From: Combretum micranthum
Taxonomy: Eukaryota; Streptophyta; Magnoliopsida; Myrtales; Combretaceae
Assembly (NCBI GenBank): GCA_024138025.1
Contig: JAMXBD010000716.1
Location: 310,001 to 374,000 of the forward strand
Direction of reading: 5' to 3'
DNA: 64,000 nt
Shown: positions 37,659 through 49,195 of the stretch, one piece after another
Layout: the number at the start of each line of letters is the position of its first letter
Numbering within the stretch: the stretch's first letter is position 1
Program-made: the position numbers and the translations under genes
The notes under the pieces: model-generated
What the model was told of the DNA's origin: nothing
Database searches by the model: none
The model's input: only the letters and a program-made list of their open reading frames with translations

Positions 37659-39133
37659 ATGATGATGATGGAAGGCAAATCCAGTTCTAATTATCTCCCT
37701 CCTGGCTTTAGATTTCACCCAACAGACGAGGAGTTGATTATTTATTACCTGAAAAATCAAGCCATGTCCATGCCATGTCCCGTTTCTATCATCCCAGAAG
37801 TTGACATTTACAAGTTTGATCCATGGCAATTACCCGGTTCGTATAAATAACCCCTCATATCACACAATTATTAATTAAATAAAGGGTTTTCTTAATGGGT
37901 TCCTGGTCACATAGGAAAAAAAAAACTAATAAAAATATATGACAAATACATCAATATATATATATATATATTTTTTTTTTTTTAGTTACTTAGCAAATGC
38001 TTTCAAAAACTCATTAACATCCGCAAACATTTTTGGTTCTTTTTACACTACGATTTTGATTTAATATGTTGACTATAAATTTTCTGTACTGTAGAAAAAG
38101 CAGAGTTTGGAGAAAATGAATGGTACTTCTTTAGCCCAAGAGATAGAAAATACCCAAATGGTGTGCGTCCGAATAGAGCCACTTTGTCCGGTTACTGGAA
38201 AGCCACCGGAACAGACAAGGCCATCTATAGTGGCTCTAAATATGTTGGTGTTAAAAAAGCTCTTGTTTTCTATAAAGGAAGACCACCTAAGGGCACAAAG
38301 ACTGATTGGATCATGCATGAATATCGCTTGACTGATCTCAAAAGACCCCGCACCGTCAAAAGCAATGGTTCTATGAGAGTAAGTCATCTTAGAATTATTA
38401 AAATCTCATAGTTAATAGGTCATTGTCCCATGATTTGATTTAGTACAACTAATTTGAGGTTTCAACATTTCCTTAATTTAATATCCAATCTTTTTTGTTT
38501 TGATTTTGGTAATTTAGTATTTAAATTTTGAAGATGGATTGATTCGTTGAGATCTCCTCACTCGATTTTGTAATATTACTAAATCTTTAAGTCTTAGTGT
38601 CCGAGTTTTATAAATATTTTTCTTTTTTTATTGTAGTATAGTATATAAAAATTTTGAAATACCCATAAAGGGTGACAAGATTTTTAATTGATTGCTTTCA
38701 TGGATCCTATTTTCAGCTGGATGATTGGGTACTATGCAGGATCTACAAGAAGAAACATGCAACTAGGACTTTCGATCAAAACAATAATGAAGATATGAAT
38801 CCTCAGACCGTCGAAAAATCGGAGGATGATCATAGAGATGACCAAGAAATTCTGAAATTTCCAAGGACTTGCTCGCTCACACATTTATTGGAAATGGACT
38901 ATTTGACACCAATTTCACACATATTAGCAGATCACCCATACAGCAATGCAGCATTCGATTTCCCTAACACGATAGGCTGTTCTGACTCATCTTCAAAACT
39001 ACAGCTGGGAGGAGATTTTCAAAACCACCCCGCAGACTGGTCCAAGTCCCCACTACATCATAACAACGTCAGCAACAACAATGGGTCGAACCAAACCCAC
39101 TCATTTATGAATTCTATATTTGACCTCCAATGA
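37659..39133 (+). CDS. NAC-domain transcription factor, NAP/NAC029-like, three exons
   Basis: Exons 37659-37836, 38095-38378 and 38717-39133 join in frame to 292 codons plus stop. Introns are 258 and 338 bp with GT...AG (donor GTAAGT for intron 2, acceptor TTTTCAG). The N-terminal NAC domain (residues about 13-167) shows all subdomains: [14 protein letters not shown] (A), [18 protein letters not shown] (B), [16 protein letters not shown] (C), [11 protein letters not shown] then [19 protein letters not shown] (D, DNA-binding) and [11 protein letters not shown] (E). The intron positions match typical NAC genes. The B subdomain and the C-terminal motif [19 protein letters not shown] (about 206-224) fit the NAP clade (Arabidopsis ANAC029), which promotes leaf senescence; clade assignment is from memory of the family. 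The C-terminus is Asn/Ser-rich, as in activation domains. Translation starts at the first of four consecutive ATGs. It should act in the nucleus as a dimer on CACG-core sites. The gene looks intact. Confidence 0.93.
37953..37983. repeat. TA microsatellite and T run in NAC intron 1
   Basis: Nine AT units are followed by a T run of about 13 within intron 1. Likely polymorphic in length; no coding effect. Confidence 0.85.
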
Positions 39134-40443
39134 TGTAAACATAGTATTAGGACAAGCGAATTGATTGGTTCTACCGTGGAATCATGTGTTTGAACTTGTA
39201 AATATTAATTTGATATCTATATATATATAAGATATGGATTTTTATGGATTAGTTTATCCCGATCTGTTTCAGTTTATTTAATTTTAGTTGTCCCCTTCAT
39301 ATATCTATTTATGATGACGACGCCATCAAATGCTGATATTACCGACCTTAAATCTTGGTCATTTTAAGCCTAATTATCCTCACTGGCAGAAAAAAGAAGA
39401 AAGAAACTAATTATCCTCCTAGATTTTTTTTTTGGCAAAGCAAAGTAAAATATAAGCTATATTATTAATAAGTAAAAATAATCTATCGGACTCCATTTAC
39501 ATATAATTATGCAATATATGTCTTTTTATGGCTAAAATATAGGTGGTAAAACATGGGTAGTTTTATTTAGGCTCCATTGTTAATAACATAGCTACCGTTT
39601 TTGCATCTATAGACTATATCAAAAATCAAAGACAAATTCTAAATACTATTCTTTGCTGTACACACACTTTTGATCCATAATACCCTATAAAATAATAAAA
39701 AATGTAAAATTAAAATATATTTTTAAATCCAAATGAAATGGTCATATTGAAGTTCAAATTTACCTTTCTAAAAGATTTAGGCAGTAACAACACATAAATT
39801 TAAAGATAAGGAAGTTAAATAATAATAAAAAAAAAGATACACACACACACACACGTGTATTCATAATTTATAGAAAAATCGAATTTACTTTTTTCCTTTT
39901 TTTTTTTTTATTTCATGTAGTAATATACTTTTAAACTTCTTTAGTTCTAGCCTTCTAGGTACCCGTATAAGTTGCCTGCGTCTATCTAATCCACAGGAAA
40001 GTATATGAAGATAAGATCAAGTCATTAAATAATGATTGAAGCATGCAATTGATATATATTATTTGTCATCCGCAGATGATCACCGGACAGCCCCAATAAT
40101 GTGCCCGCTGTTCTTTAATTAACCAAAAGGTGTGTTTTTTTCTTTTTTTTTTAGCGTTTTAGCTTTATTTTGGGTTGTTTTTAAATAGATTATTAATAAA
40201 AAATATATATCAATAAAAAATAGATATTTTTACACATAAACCGATCAAACAAATCATATACTAATACAAAACATATATGATATAGACATAATACAAATAC
40301 CAATGTAGATGCTAATGAAAAATAAATCATCCAAACAGACTTATTAATCAGTAGCAGTTTAGGGCAATAGATTTAGTAAATTTGGAAATTCTGAGGCTAC
40401 TATGTACAAAGTGCAACTATTCAATTTCGGTCCATAATTATTT
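39134..40443. other. 3' UTR and downstream intergenic DNA of the NAC gene
   Basis: The first 100 bases after the stop are likely 3' UTR (TTTGAACTTGTAAATATTAA near 39190 could serve as polyadenylation context). Beyond, the DNA is AT-rich with an AC microsatellite at about 39839-39854. No further gene is seen. Confidence 0.45.
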
Positions 40444-40754
40444 ATTTAGATTGAAGTTATAAATAATATTTGGACTTCGATAAAATATATAATTAGATAT
40501 TTAAATTTTAAAATTAATCTATTTACTATCTAAACTTTGAAATTCATCAATTTAATATTTAAAAAAAAATTTTATGCACATTCATAGTATCTTTATCAAG
40601 TTCTTTTAGGTACTAAATTAATCAATTTCAAAGTTTTTTAAGTATTAAATTGATTAATTTTAAAATTCATATGCTAATTTGATCAATTTTAAAATTTAAA
40701 TATCTAATTATATTTTTATCCAAAGTAAAATATTATTTATGATATTAATCCTAA
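40444..40754. mobile_element. MITE-like long hairpin (about 310 bp)
   Basis: The left arm (TTATAAATAATATT, GATAAAATATATAATTAGAT, ATTTAAATTTTAAAATTAAT) is repeated as its reverse complement in the right arm (40620-40754: ATTAATTTTAAAATT, TTTAAATATCTAATTATAT, AATATTATTTATGATAT). The two arms meet near 40585. Such fold-back, non-coding AT-rich elements are typical plant MITEs. A terminal duplication was not identified. Confidence 0.65.
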
Positions 40755-41348
40755 CTAATTCTAAACTATTTATACAATCGCGAGGGCGTTAGCTTAGAAG
40801 CACTCGTCGGCTAACGTTCTTGATCCGAAATTGTCCTTCCCACCTTACTTTAGACTTAGGTACCTATGTATTTTTATCACATATTTATAGTCGATAGAGA
40901 CGTGAAAAATATTAATGTGTCAATTGTCCTTCCATCATGGATTGATGGATGCTAATTGTTTGAAACTATGAACTAGAGAGCGACGGCCACAGCACGGGGG
41001 CAAAGAATGTTAAAGCAATTGTATAATTAATTATCGAATCATTAATTTTTTTCCAATATAGAATAAAAACTATCTTAATCTTATTTTTAATTTTTCAAAA
41101 ATTTAAATTATAACGAAATTGATGTCTGACCAACCATGTTTTCGGTATAATCTTTTAGGTTTCCTTTTTATCATTACAACGAAAAATAGAAAATTGAATC
41201 TAATACCTTCCACTTGAAAAATAAAAAAAATGCTATAATTATAACACCATTAACAATTTTTTTTTAGATTAATATTCTCATTAAATAATGTAGCCATTGT
41301 TACGTATAATTTGGGGGTAGTGTACTGTGCATCTTTAGTACCATCACT

Positions 41349-41434
41349 GTGCGTGTACCATACCATACCACAAAGCTTTTAGGAACATGGAACTGGTATC
41401 ATCAAACGAACTCGTGCGTGTACCATACCATACC
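41349..41434. repeat. two direct copies of a 21-bp sequence
   Basis: GTGCGTGTACCATACCATAC, plus one more C, occurs at 41349-41369 and 41414-41434, 65 bases apart. It lies just outside the fold-back LTR fragment and may be a duplication made during rearrangement. Confidence 0.75.
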
Positions 41435-41439
41435 TACTT

Positions 41440-42045
41440 CCTGTGGAAGTCTTTAGTACTTGAGCTGTAGCCTGTCTTGGCCTAAGTCAAATGAACTCAT
41501 GCTACAACAAGTAAAAACTATAGAGGCGTAAGCTAACTAGCTTAATGAGTGAAAACTTTCATATCACAATTAAGACATAACATTCAAGTAAGTGATTAAT
41601 CAATCAAATGAAATGCATCAAACACGTGGATTCAATAAACATATGACCAACCGGAAACTAAAAACAGACAAAAGGTTTAGACTTCTTTCACACATTCACT
41701 ACCCATGAGTTCATTTATCTAGGAGTTTCCCTTAGAAGTTTATTTCGGTTTTGTTTAGACTTCCATAGGAAACTAAAAGACTCTGAATGACTGTAATGGA
41801 CCTTAATATTCTTTTGCGGGGGAATGCCCCTTAGACTTTGTAACTTATGTATGTGTTTTGATTATTATCTATGGCTATCGAATGTCATATTAAACTTCTT
41901 AACTCCATTGAATAGAGTATTCTATTATCGTAAAAGGACACTTTACATCTATACAAGACTCCCGAAGGGCTCAAATAGTAATTCGAGAGTCTTATATAAT
42001 ATGTGGCAGACTGTTACGTTTAGGATACCCCTATGGGGCGTGACA
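41440..42045. repeat. rearranged fold-back fragment of the long-LTR family
   Basis: 41500-41690 matches the minus-strand LTR part (compare 16133-16290: GTAAGCTAAC, GCTTA, TAATCAATCA, AAACATATGA-like words). 41690-42045 matches the plus-strand 3' end, including GGGGGAATGCCCCTTAGA and the terminus TACGTTTAGGATACCC...GGGGCGTGACA ending at 42045. The two halves are head to head, so this is a recombined remnant, not a simple solo LTR. The frame 41824-42156 here is not a gene. Confidence 0.65.
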
Positions 42046-42149
42046 CATGTATTATCCATCTTCCGTTGTAGAATTTTTGTCTCTAAATGCCGGTTTTCTT
42101 GTAGTGAAATATTAATTATATATATATATTATATATATTTTGGATTTAT

Positions 42150-42324
42150 TAATTGAAATTGTTAGGTTTTGTTGGTTATAAACCAAAATTGAAATAAAAA
42201 ACCTAAAAAATTAAAAATTATAATCCTAAACCAAAACTGATAAACTGGTCAACCATGTTTTTTAGATTGGTTTCACGGTTTTGGTTCGATTTTTTGATTT
42301 TATCGGTTTATTTACATACCCCTA
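42150..42324. mobile_element. right end of a hAT-like element
   Basis: Ends TTTACATACCCCTA at 42324, the complement of a TAGGGGTATG hAT-type terminus. Its inner part (GGTTATAAACCAAAATTGAA, ATTATAATCCTAAACCAAAA) resembles the hAT-like repeats at 29400-29470. The left end is missing. Confidence 0.5.
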
Positions 42325-42552
42325 ATTTATATTATTTTAACTTACTATTTAACCTAAAAAAATTTGAATCATAAAATTCTTCTAAAGACAATTATCTTAA
42401 CTTATGCAATCTCTTGTTCTTATCTTTCTCCCCATATTTTAATAGATTGATCTTATAATTATTTCTTATTATATTATTTTTCTAGCATGTACATTGAGGA
42501 TGAATGATATGCTAATTGTTATGTATCTTCAACCCTTCCATTGGAATCACCA

Positions 42553-43000
42553 TGTTAGAATTCGTGGCTCATTATATAAGTTTATTTAAGAAGAGTTATG
42601 ACTTTTAATCTAAATGACATGACTTTTCGTGATGGGATATCTTGATGGGAGACATCAATTAACGATTCATGAAGAGATATAGTCCTCTCTCTGCCTTTTA
42701 TATATAAGTGAAAATTAAAGGAAAAGATACACTTCTCACATTTTTTTTACATTTACTCCATCATAAAGTAAAAGGTCAAGAGAGAGAAATTATATTCTCT
42801 TGAAAACATAAGGTTGGATTGGAGGAATAAGATATCGATTAAAGAATTAAAAAATCTTATTCATCAGAATTCAATACGATATTATTGCTATGGAGAAAGG
42901 TATGCATCATTTATTCATTGTAAAAATCATGAAGTTTGAAGATCTTGAAATTGATATTGATAAAAGAATCATATCATGTAAATTGTGAAAATATCTTATA
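42553..43000 (+). repeat. 5' LTR of the copia element (448 bp)
   Basis: Starts TGTTAGAATTCG; the last dinucleotide is TA (42999-43000) in place of CA. It matches 55920-56371 over its whole length, with long identical blocks such as TTTTCGTGATGGGATATCTT and ATACGATATTATTGCTATGG. The TATA-like region is near 42708 (CTTTTATATATAAG). Confidence 0.9.
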
Positions 43001-43002
43001 TG

Positions 43003-43020
43003 TGTTATCAGAGTATGGTT
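43003..43020 (+). other. primer binding site (degenerate, initiator Met tRNA type)
   Basis: TGTTATCAGAGTATGG two bases after the LTR is close to the usual plant TGGTATCAGAGC primer site; at least one G-to-T and one C-to-T change are visible. This fixes the 5' LTR end. Confidence 0.75.
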
Positions 43021-44309
43021 TAAGGACACATGATCTTCCAATTGTTAATTTATAATATGTAAATCAAATCTTGAAACATGTACCATAATGCGAATGTGTC
43101 TTAATGATCGAATTGTTATGTTAACTTTTGTCTAATAATTTTGCTAAATTATGACGGTTGGCATTATGCGAGGCAGCTTAATTTGAATATCTTCTTGCAA
43201 TAGCAGTTACATTTTCGAACATTTCTGGAATTAAGCATTATTATATGGTTTGAATTTTCACTCTTTATTATGTCATGTAGAAGGCATCTGTTATGGTGGA
43301 TTTGGGTGTAAAGTGATATATGTCCACAAACAAAGCAATATTTTGTTAAATAATGCCAATTTGAAAATAAAGAAATCAAAAGAAAATGGATCTCGTTGAA
43401 TTTCCAAACCCACTGCCTTGAAAGTTTTCTTTTCCATTGTCAATTTCGCACAAATCGTCTTATTGTGCATATCATTTGACTTTATCTTAACATTAACAAT
43501 GAATGGATATACATATATATATATGTATATAAAAGAGAAAATTTAAAATCACATACAAATGAAGCCACATTGTATAGGCATTATGAAAGGTGCAGTTAAT
43601 TCCCTGGAAAAGCCATTTTGGATGTTAGGATTGAAATTTCCATTGTTTCGTTACAGTAAATAACTGCATCTCGAAAGGGAATATGCTGGAGAAATACTGT
43701 TTCCTCTTCAAATTTGCCAACAGCATAAACATCAATTCGTTAACCATCAAGGACAAATCGTTATTGATTTTTCTTTCAACTAATAATGTCGTTGTAAAAA
43801 AATCTCACATTGTCTTCGTCGATTAATGTTCACATGACCGAAGATGAATTGCTATATACAATAAATCGTAATTGATGATTTTGTTATTACCATTCAAATT
43901 ATTATTATTATTATGTGTGTATATGAAATTTATTTAATTGATGATTTGTTAGCCACCAAAGTGGCCATATCATTAAACTTATAAATATCATTGCACTTAA
44001 ATTTAAATTTATCCTTAAATTTTATTTGCAAATGACATAATAGAAAAATATAGGTAAATGATAAGTTCGTCATTATAAGACATTATTAATCATCCAAAGA
44101 TGATTTTTGTTCTTATGATATACAATGCAAATGTTTATGATGATAATGTTTTGTTTGATTTATTTGTATATATAAAGATAGCAAATGTATCAAATAGTAT
44201 ACTGGTTTGTTATGATTAATGTTTATATACGTTTTAGTTACGCCCAAAGGCGGACTTTGATATATATAATTATTTTATTCCATGATTTATTGAATCTAAA
44301 TTTGTATGA
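43021..44309 (+). other. untranslated leader of the copia element
   Basis: About 1.29 kb lies between primer site and gag, long for a copia leader. No reading frame of note exists on the plus strand. Its composition is AT-rich with a more mixed patch at about 43570-43750. The minus-strand frame 43164-43379 has no support. Confidence 0.6.
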
Positions 44310-45561
44310 TTGTTCAAAGCATTAATGTATACTGTTTCTTTAATTATTACAGTATCTCTTCCTGTTTCTCTACATTCTCATGCTTCATCTATTATGATAT
44401 TCAATGAATTGAATTTTTTAGATTGGTATGAGCAGGTCCAATTTCACTTCGGTGTTTTGGATCTTGTCTTATCTCTTCAAATTGAGAAACCCACTGCTAT
44501 TACTGATGAAAGTAGCGATGACGAAAAATGTCTCCATAAACTTTGGGAGAAGTTGAATAGATTAAGGTTGATGTTTATGAGAATGACAGTAGCAAACAAC
44601 ATTAAAGCTACTCTTTCACAAACTGATAATGCTAAGGAATTCATTAAATTTGTGGAAGAGCGTTCTTAAACTACTGACAAGTCTCTTGCTAGTACATTGA
44701 TGGGTACTTTGACTAACATGAAGTTTGATGAGTCTTATACTATGCATGAGCATGTTTTTGAAATGACAAATATAGCTACAAAATTAAGGACTTTAGGAAT
44801 GACTGTAGATGAGTTCTTTTTGGTACAGCTCATTTTGAACTCCTTGCCTCCTGAACAATATGGCCTTTGCAAATGAATTATAACACTATAAAGGACAAGT
44901 GAAATATCAATGAATTGACTAGTATGCTGATTCAGGAGGAAACAAGATTAAAGAACCAAAAGACTCATTCTATTCATTTTACAAGTCATCAAGAAGTTGC
45001 ATCGATTTCAAAGAAAAGGGCTCGAAAAGCCAAGAAGAAAGGTTTACACAACCCGAATCAATCTTCTAAAGATGCACAAATCCACAAAAGGGAAATCAAG
45101 TGCCATTTCTGTAGAAAGGTTTGACACTTGAAGAAAGACTGCTTGAAACGTAAGGCTTGGTTCGAAAAGAAAGGTAAGCCCTGTGCTTTGTTTGTTTTGA
45201 ATCGAATCTTACACAAGTTCCTTATAATACCTAGTGGATTGATTCTGGCTCGACAACTCATATTTCTAATATGATGCAGGGATTCCTTACGATCTAAACT
45301 ATAAAGCCAAATGAGAATTTTGTGTTCAGGGGAAATGGAAACAAAGCTTTAGTTGAAGAAATCGAGACTTATTGCTTGATTTTGGAGACTAAGCATCACT
45401 TGAATCTGTTTCAAACCCTTTATGTTCCTACGTTTTGTCATAATTTAGTTTCTTTGTCAAAACTTGATATATTGGGTTATTCTTTTAAGTTTGGATTTGA
45501 ATCTTTTAGTTTGGATAAAGACAATAAACTGTATGGTTCAGGAATTTTATGTGATGGTCTT
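44310..45561 (+). pseudogene. copia gag and protease, broken
   Basis: 44310-44669 is the gag core (DWYEQVQFHF, KLWEKLNRLRLMFMRMTVAN), stopped at 44667-44669. Gag continues in 44670-44880 up to another stop, then in 44915-45124 (MLIQEETRLKNQK). The zinc knuckle at 45101-45142 keeps all its Cys and His but its usual glycine codon is TGA (45122-45124). Protease starts with WIDSGSTTH at about 45236-45262 and is stopped soon after (near 45296). 45322-45561 leads into the pre-integrase region, where the nested LTR cuts it. Confidence 0.85.
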
Positions 45562-46668
45562 TGTAAGCCTCTAGATTTTTCGGTAATATAGAAAACCCTA
45601 AAGAACCGAAAGTTAAACCGGAACCCTAAAGTTAACCTAGTTCTTTGTTTAGCTTAGTGAATTTAGATCCGGCAATCTCGTATTCTTAAACCCTAGACAA
45701 CGAAATTAAGATAATGTGGAAAATAGTCCGTAATAATATATGAAAACTTAAAAATATCAGATATAGGCTGTTTACGCGTATTTTCTTTACTACCGATATT
45801 TTAATTGTCTAGTTTACTATTCATAGTACTATTTCTACTATTCATTACTATTTTTCTATCTTTACTTTTTTCTTACACTCTATTCTTACACACTACCATA
45901 TCTATACCTTACAATTTACCTTCCCCATATAACTTTAATCACATCACACTTTACAAATCACTTCTTTTTATTACAAAACAACAAAATTAACCAATTTTCC
46001 TCCCCTCTTCTCAAGGTTGCCGTCCACTCCCTCTCTCTCTTTACTCTCTAATATTTTTCTTTTTCAATTTATTTTATTACATCTAATTTCCACTCTAAAA
46101 CTCTATAAATACCCCATTCATTCTTCATTCTTTCACACATGACACAACTCATTTTCTACTAAAACTCTACTAAAATTACTCCACAAACACTTTCTCTCAA
46201 ATTATCTCCCAAGTCCTTTCTTCTCTCCATAAAACCACCTCCGACATATTACTACAACCCATTCTATTCCTCTTCAACAAACACATAACCTTAGGTAAAA
46301 ATTTCTTACATATACTAATCATGTTCATATAACTTAGCATGAGCTTAGTGTATGTTTCTTAGACTCATGAGAGTTAAAGAAGCAATAATATGTTCATGTT
46401 TTGTTTTTGTTCATGTTCACATTTTACATTATATTATTATTGTTATTATGTTGTTGTTGTTATTGTTATTATTATTTGCTCTAATCTAACTTTTATATAG
46501 TATTATGTATATATATTTCTTTAGAGCATATAAGCTTACTTGTTATTTATTTATTTCTATGTTTTGCAATTTATTTATTTGTTTGTTTATTTCATGCTAT
46601 TATTAAGACTAGCCTTTCTAGTCTTAGACTTGTCCTTATCAAGTCAAAACAATTTTCTTTCTTTTTTT

Positions 46669-46701
<33 letters not shown>

Positions 46702-49195
46702 CTTTTCGGGACTAGTCTATTCTTAGTCCCGGGATACGTTGATGGAGTCCCGGGATACCTTGATGAAGTTAAGGTTCCCAAAACTAGACTTTACTATTAT
46801 GCTCTTATTACATTTATTTCATCTTATTATGTTATTTTGATTATATTTCACATGACTACATATTTATGTTCATGCATGGGCATATTGATATTGTCTCAAC
46901 AAAAATATGAAGAAAACATTTTTTTTATGAACTCTTTTCAAATAAATTTGGTTACTTAAAGAAAAAATTTTCATTAAAAGCCAAGAGTTTTACCTTCACA
47001 AACCTTTCCCAAAAATTTAAGTAAACTCATACCAAGTCTTAGCAACAATGGTACATTAGAGTTTCATCAAAGAATACATGAAGTAGAATTTTCACATATT
47101 CTCTATTTTCAAACCAATGAAATAAGAAAGTTTCTTTAAACTTAATGTTACTAATTCTTCGTCTAACAAAAGTTTTCTTAAACTCATTTATAAAGTTTTC
47201 ATCAACACACTAAGGTTAGATAAGTTTACAAAATCATCAAAGAATAAATCTTTTTAAAGATGAATCTTACTTAGGAAATAAAAGTATAACAACACTATTA
47301 TTTTAAAATGGAATTAATTTTAGGAAAAACTGAGAACAAATAGACTTTGAGAAAGTTTTATTACTATGAAGAAAGCATTTAGAAACTACATTTTTAACTC
47401 CTAAAAATGAAGTTGTAGAAATAAAATCATTTTGAAAAATATGAATTGTTTTCAAAAGATAGATAAAGTTAAAAAGAGGAAAATATTTACTTATAATAAA
47501 TCCAAGAACTTTTTCAATAAAGCTAAAATAAAAATTTCCAAAATATTACTTTTCCAACTTTTAGAACATCTTGTTTTACAAAAATCATTGTTGGGACAAC
47601 TTCACTAAATTCATACGTATGATATGAGTTAATATATATGTGTTCAAAGAATTTTTGAACTATAATAATATTTATATTTTGGTACAAAGATTTTTGGATG
47701 GAGAAAAGCTTGAAAACTTGAGTTTTGAAATTTGGAATTTTCGTATCTATTCTATACATCACTTTTCCGAGACCCAAATGACTTCTTTTGATAAAAATAA
47801 CCTTAGAAATGGATAGATCTTTTCGAGTTGGTAGAAATCGGTATATAATATGCGAAATTCTGAGTTAAAAGGAGCAAGTTATAAAATGAGCAAGTTGTGA
47901 CAATTTTAAATTGGAATTTCCATTCATAAGAATTTTGATGAATTGAATAAGATAGAATTAGAGAATTTGAGTAGATCTTGGATGAAATACTCATTTCGGG
48001 TATTTCTTTTATTTAGGTGTTGAGGACCAAGATCTTCTCTTCCTTGAGGATTACTTCGACTGATAGAAGATTGCTATGAACGAGTGAGTTTCCTTTACGT
48101 TCATGTATTCATGCATGTGCTTGTAGAATAGAGTATTAGATGTTAGAAAAAGATAAAATTGATATGCATTAGGGTTATTATGGGACTTATGTATCTAAAT
48201 TGTTATGTGCGATCAATGAACAATAAGTATATTGGAACCTGATTTGTGATTGGTATAATTGCTTCTATGCATGTATTGCTATGCTTGCAATTTTTGCTTG
48301 ATTGCTTTAAATAAATTAATGTCAGATTAGATACCCATAAATAAATTGATCATGCATATTACTTAGAATATCATTTCTCATTTTTGCTACTACTCCTCAG
48401 CGTGGGACTGAAAAGGTGAGCTGCCTAGCTACATCTTGAGAATTTAGGACGTTCGAGGAATATAGCCTCAAGTTGTAGCCGAGCTAGATCGATCGCTTTG
48501 AGTAAGGAAAGCCTGGTGACTAGTAGTGTCGTTCGTTGGAACCCCAAGATGCGTGCAACTTTTAAGGAGGTCATTGGCGGCCCAGTTCAAATCATTCCCT
48601 AACCACCGATGGAGGGGTATTTCCATCATACATATGAAATTGGATAGTCGTATGTACTGTTTGATCATATGGTTGTTGCATTTCATATGCTTATTTAATG
48701 AACTTGGTTGAATGCCTGTTATGAGTACTTTTGCGTAAGGAATATCTCACTAAGCTAATTATGCTTATACCCCTATAAACTTTTGATATTGCAGGATCGT
48801 TATTTTGCACCCGAGACCATCTTGATCATCCGGGTAGAATCTTGATTTTGGGAAGCTTTTGGAGGAACTCTGTTTTGAAGTCTTAGAGTAGATTTCTTCT
48901 AAAATCTTCTAGCTTTAGTTATTTATCTTAGTAAGACCATGTTATTATGGAAATTACCGGGGGAATGCCCCTTAGAAGTTGTAAAACATTTATATTTTAA
49001 TGAAATATATTAAGTGTTATTTCACATGTTCCGCAACCAATATCTTAAAATGCATTACTTCACCAGTCTCCCTTTGATGTGAATGTATGCTTTGTACCGA
49101 TACGGAAGTTTTCGAATGAATGAGGTAGTCATTCTTAAGTTTTAATATTGTGTACAATAGGCTGTCACGTTTAGGGTACCCGTTGGGGCGTGAAA
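45562..49195 (+). repeat. nested solo LTR of the long-LTR family (3634 bp) in the copia gag-pol
   Basis: Begins TGTAAGCCTCTAG and ends GGGGCGTGAAA (last CA decayed to AA). Flanking pentamers are GTCTT (45557-45561) and ATCTT (49196-49200), one transition apart. The copia reading frame continues across this junction once the insert and one duplicate are set aside, which confirms the limits. A TATA box (CTCTATAAATACCCC) is at about 46101-46115. The frame 46540-46959 is AT-rich LTR sequence, not a gene. Confidence 0.9.

Noticed and set aside
38073..38387. Minus-strand frame across NAC exon 2
   Set aside because: Antisense shadow of a conserved NAC exon.
46540..46959. 139-codon plus-strand reading frame with hydrophobic content
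   Set aside because: It is inside the solo LTR 45562-49195; its hydrophobicity comes from T-rich DNA.
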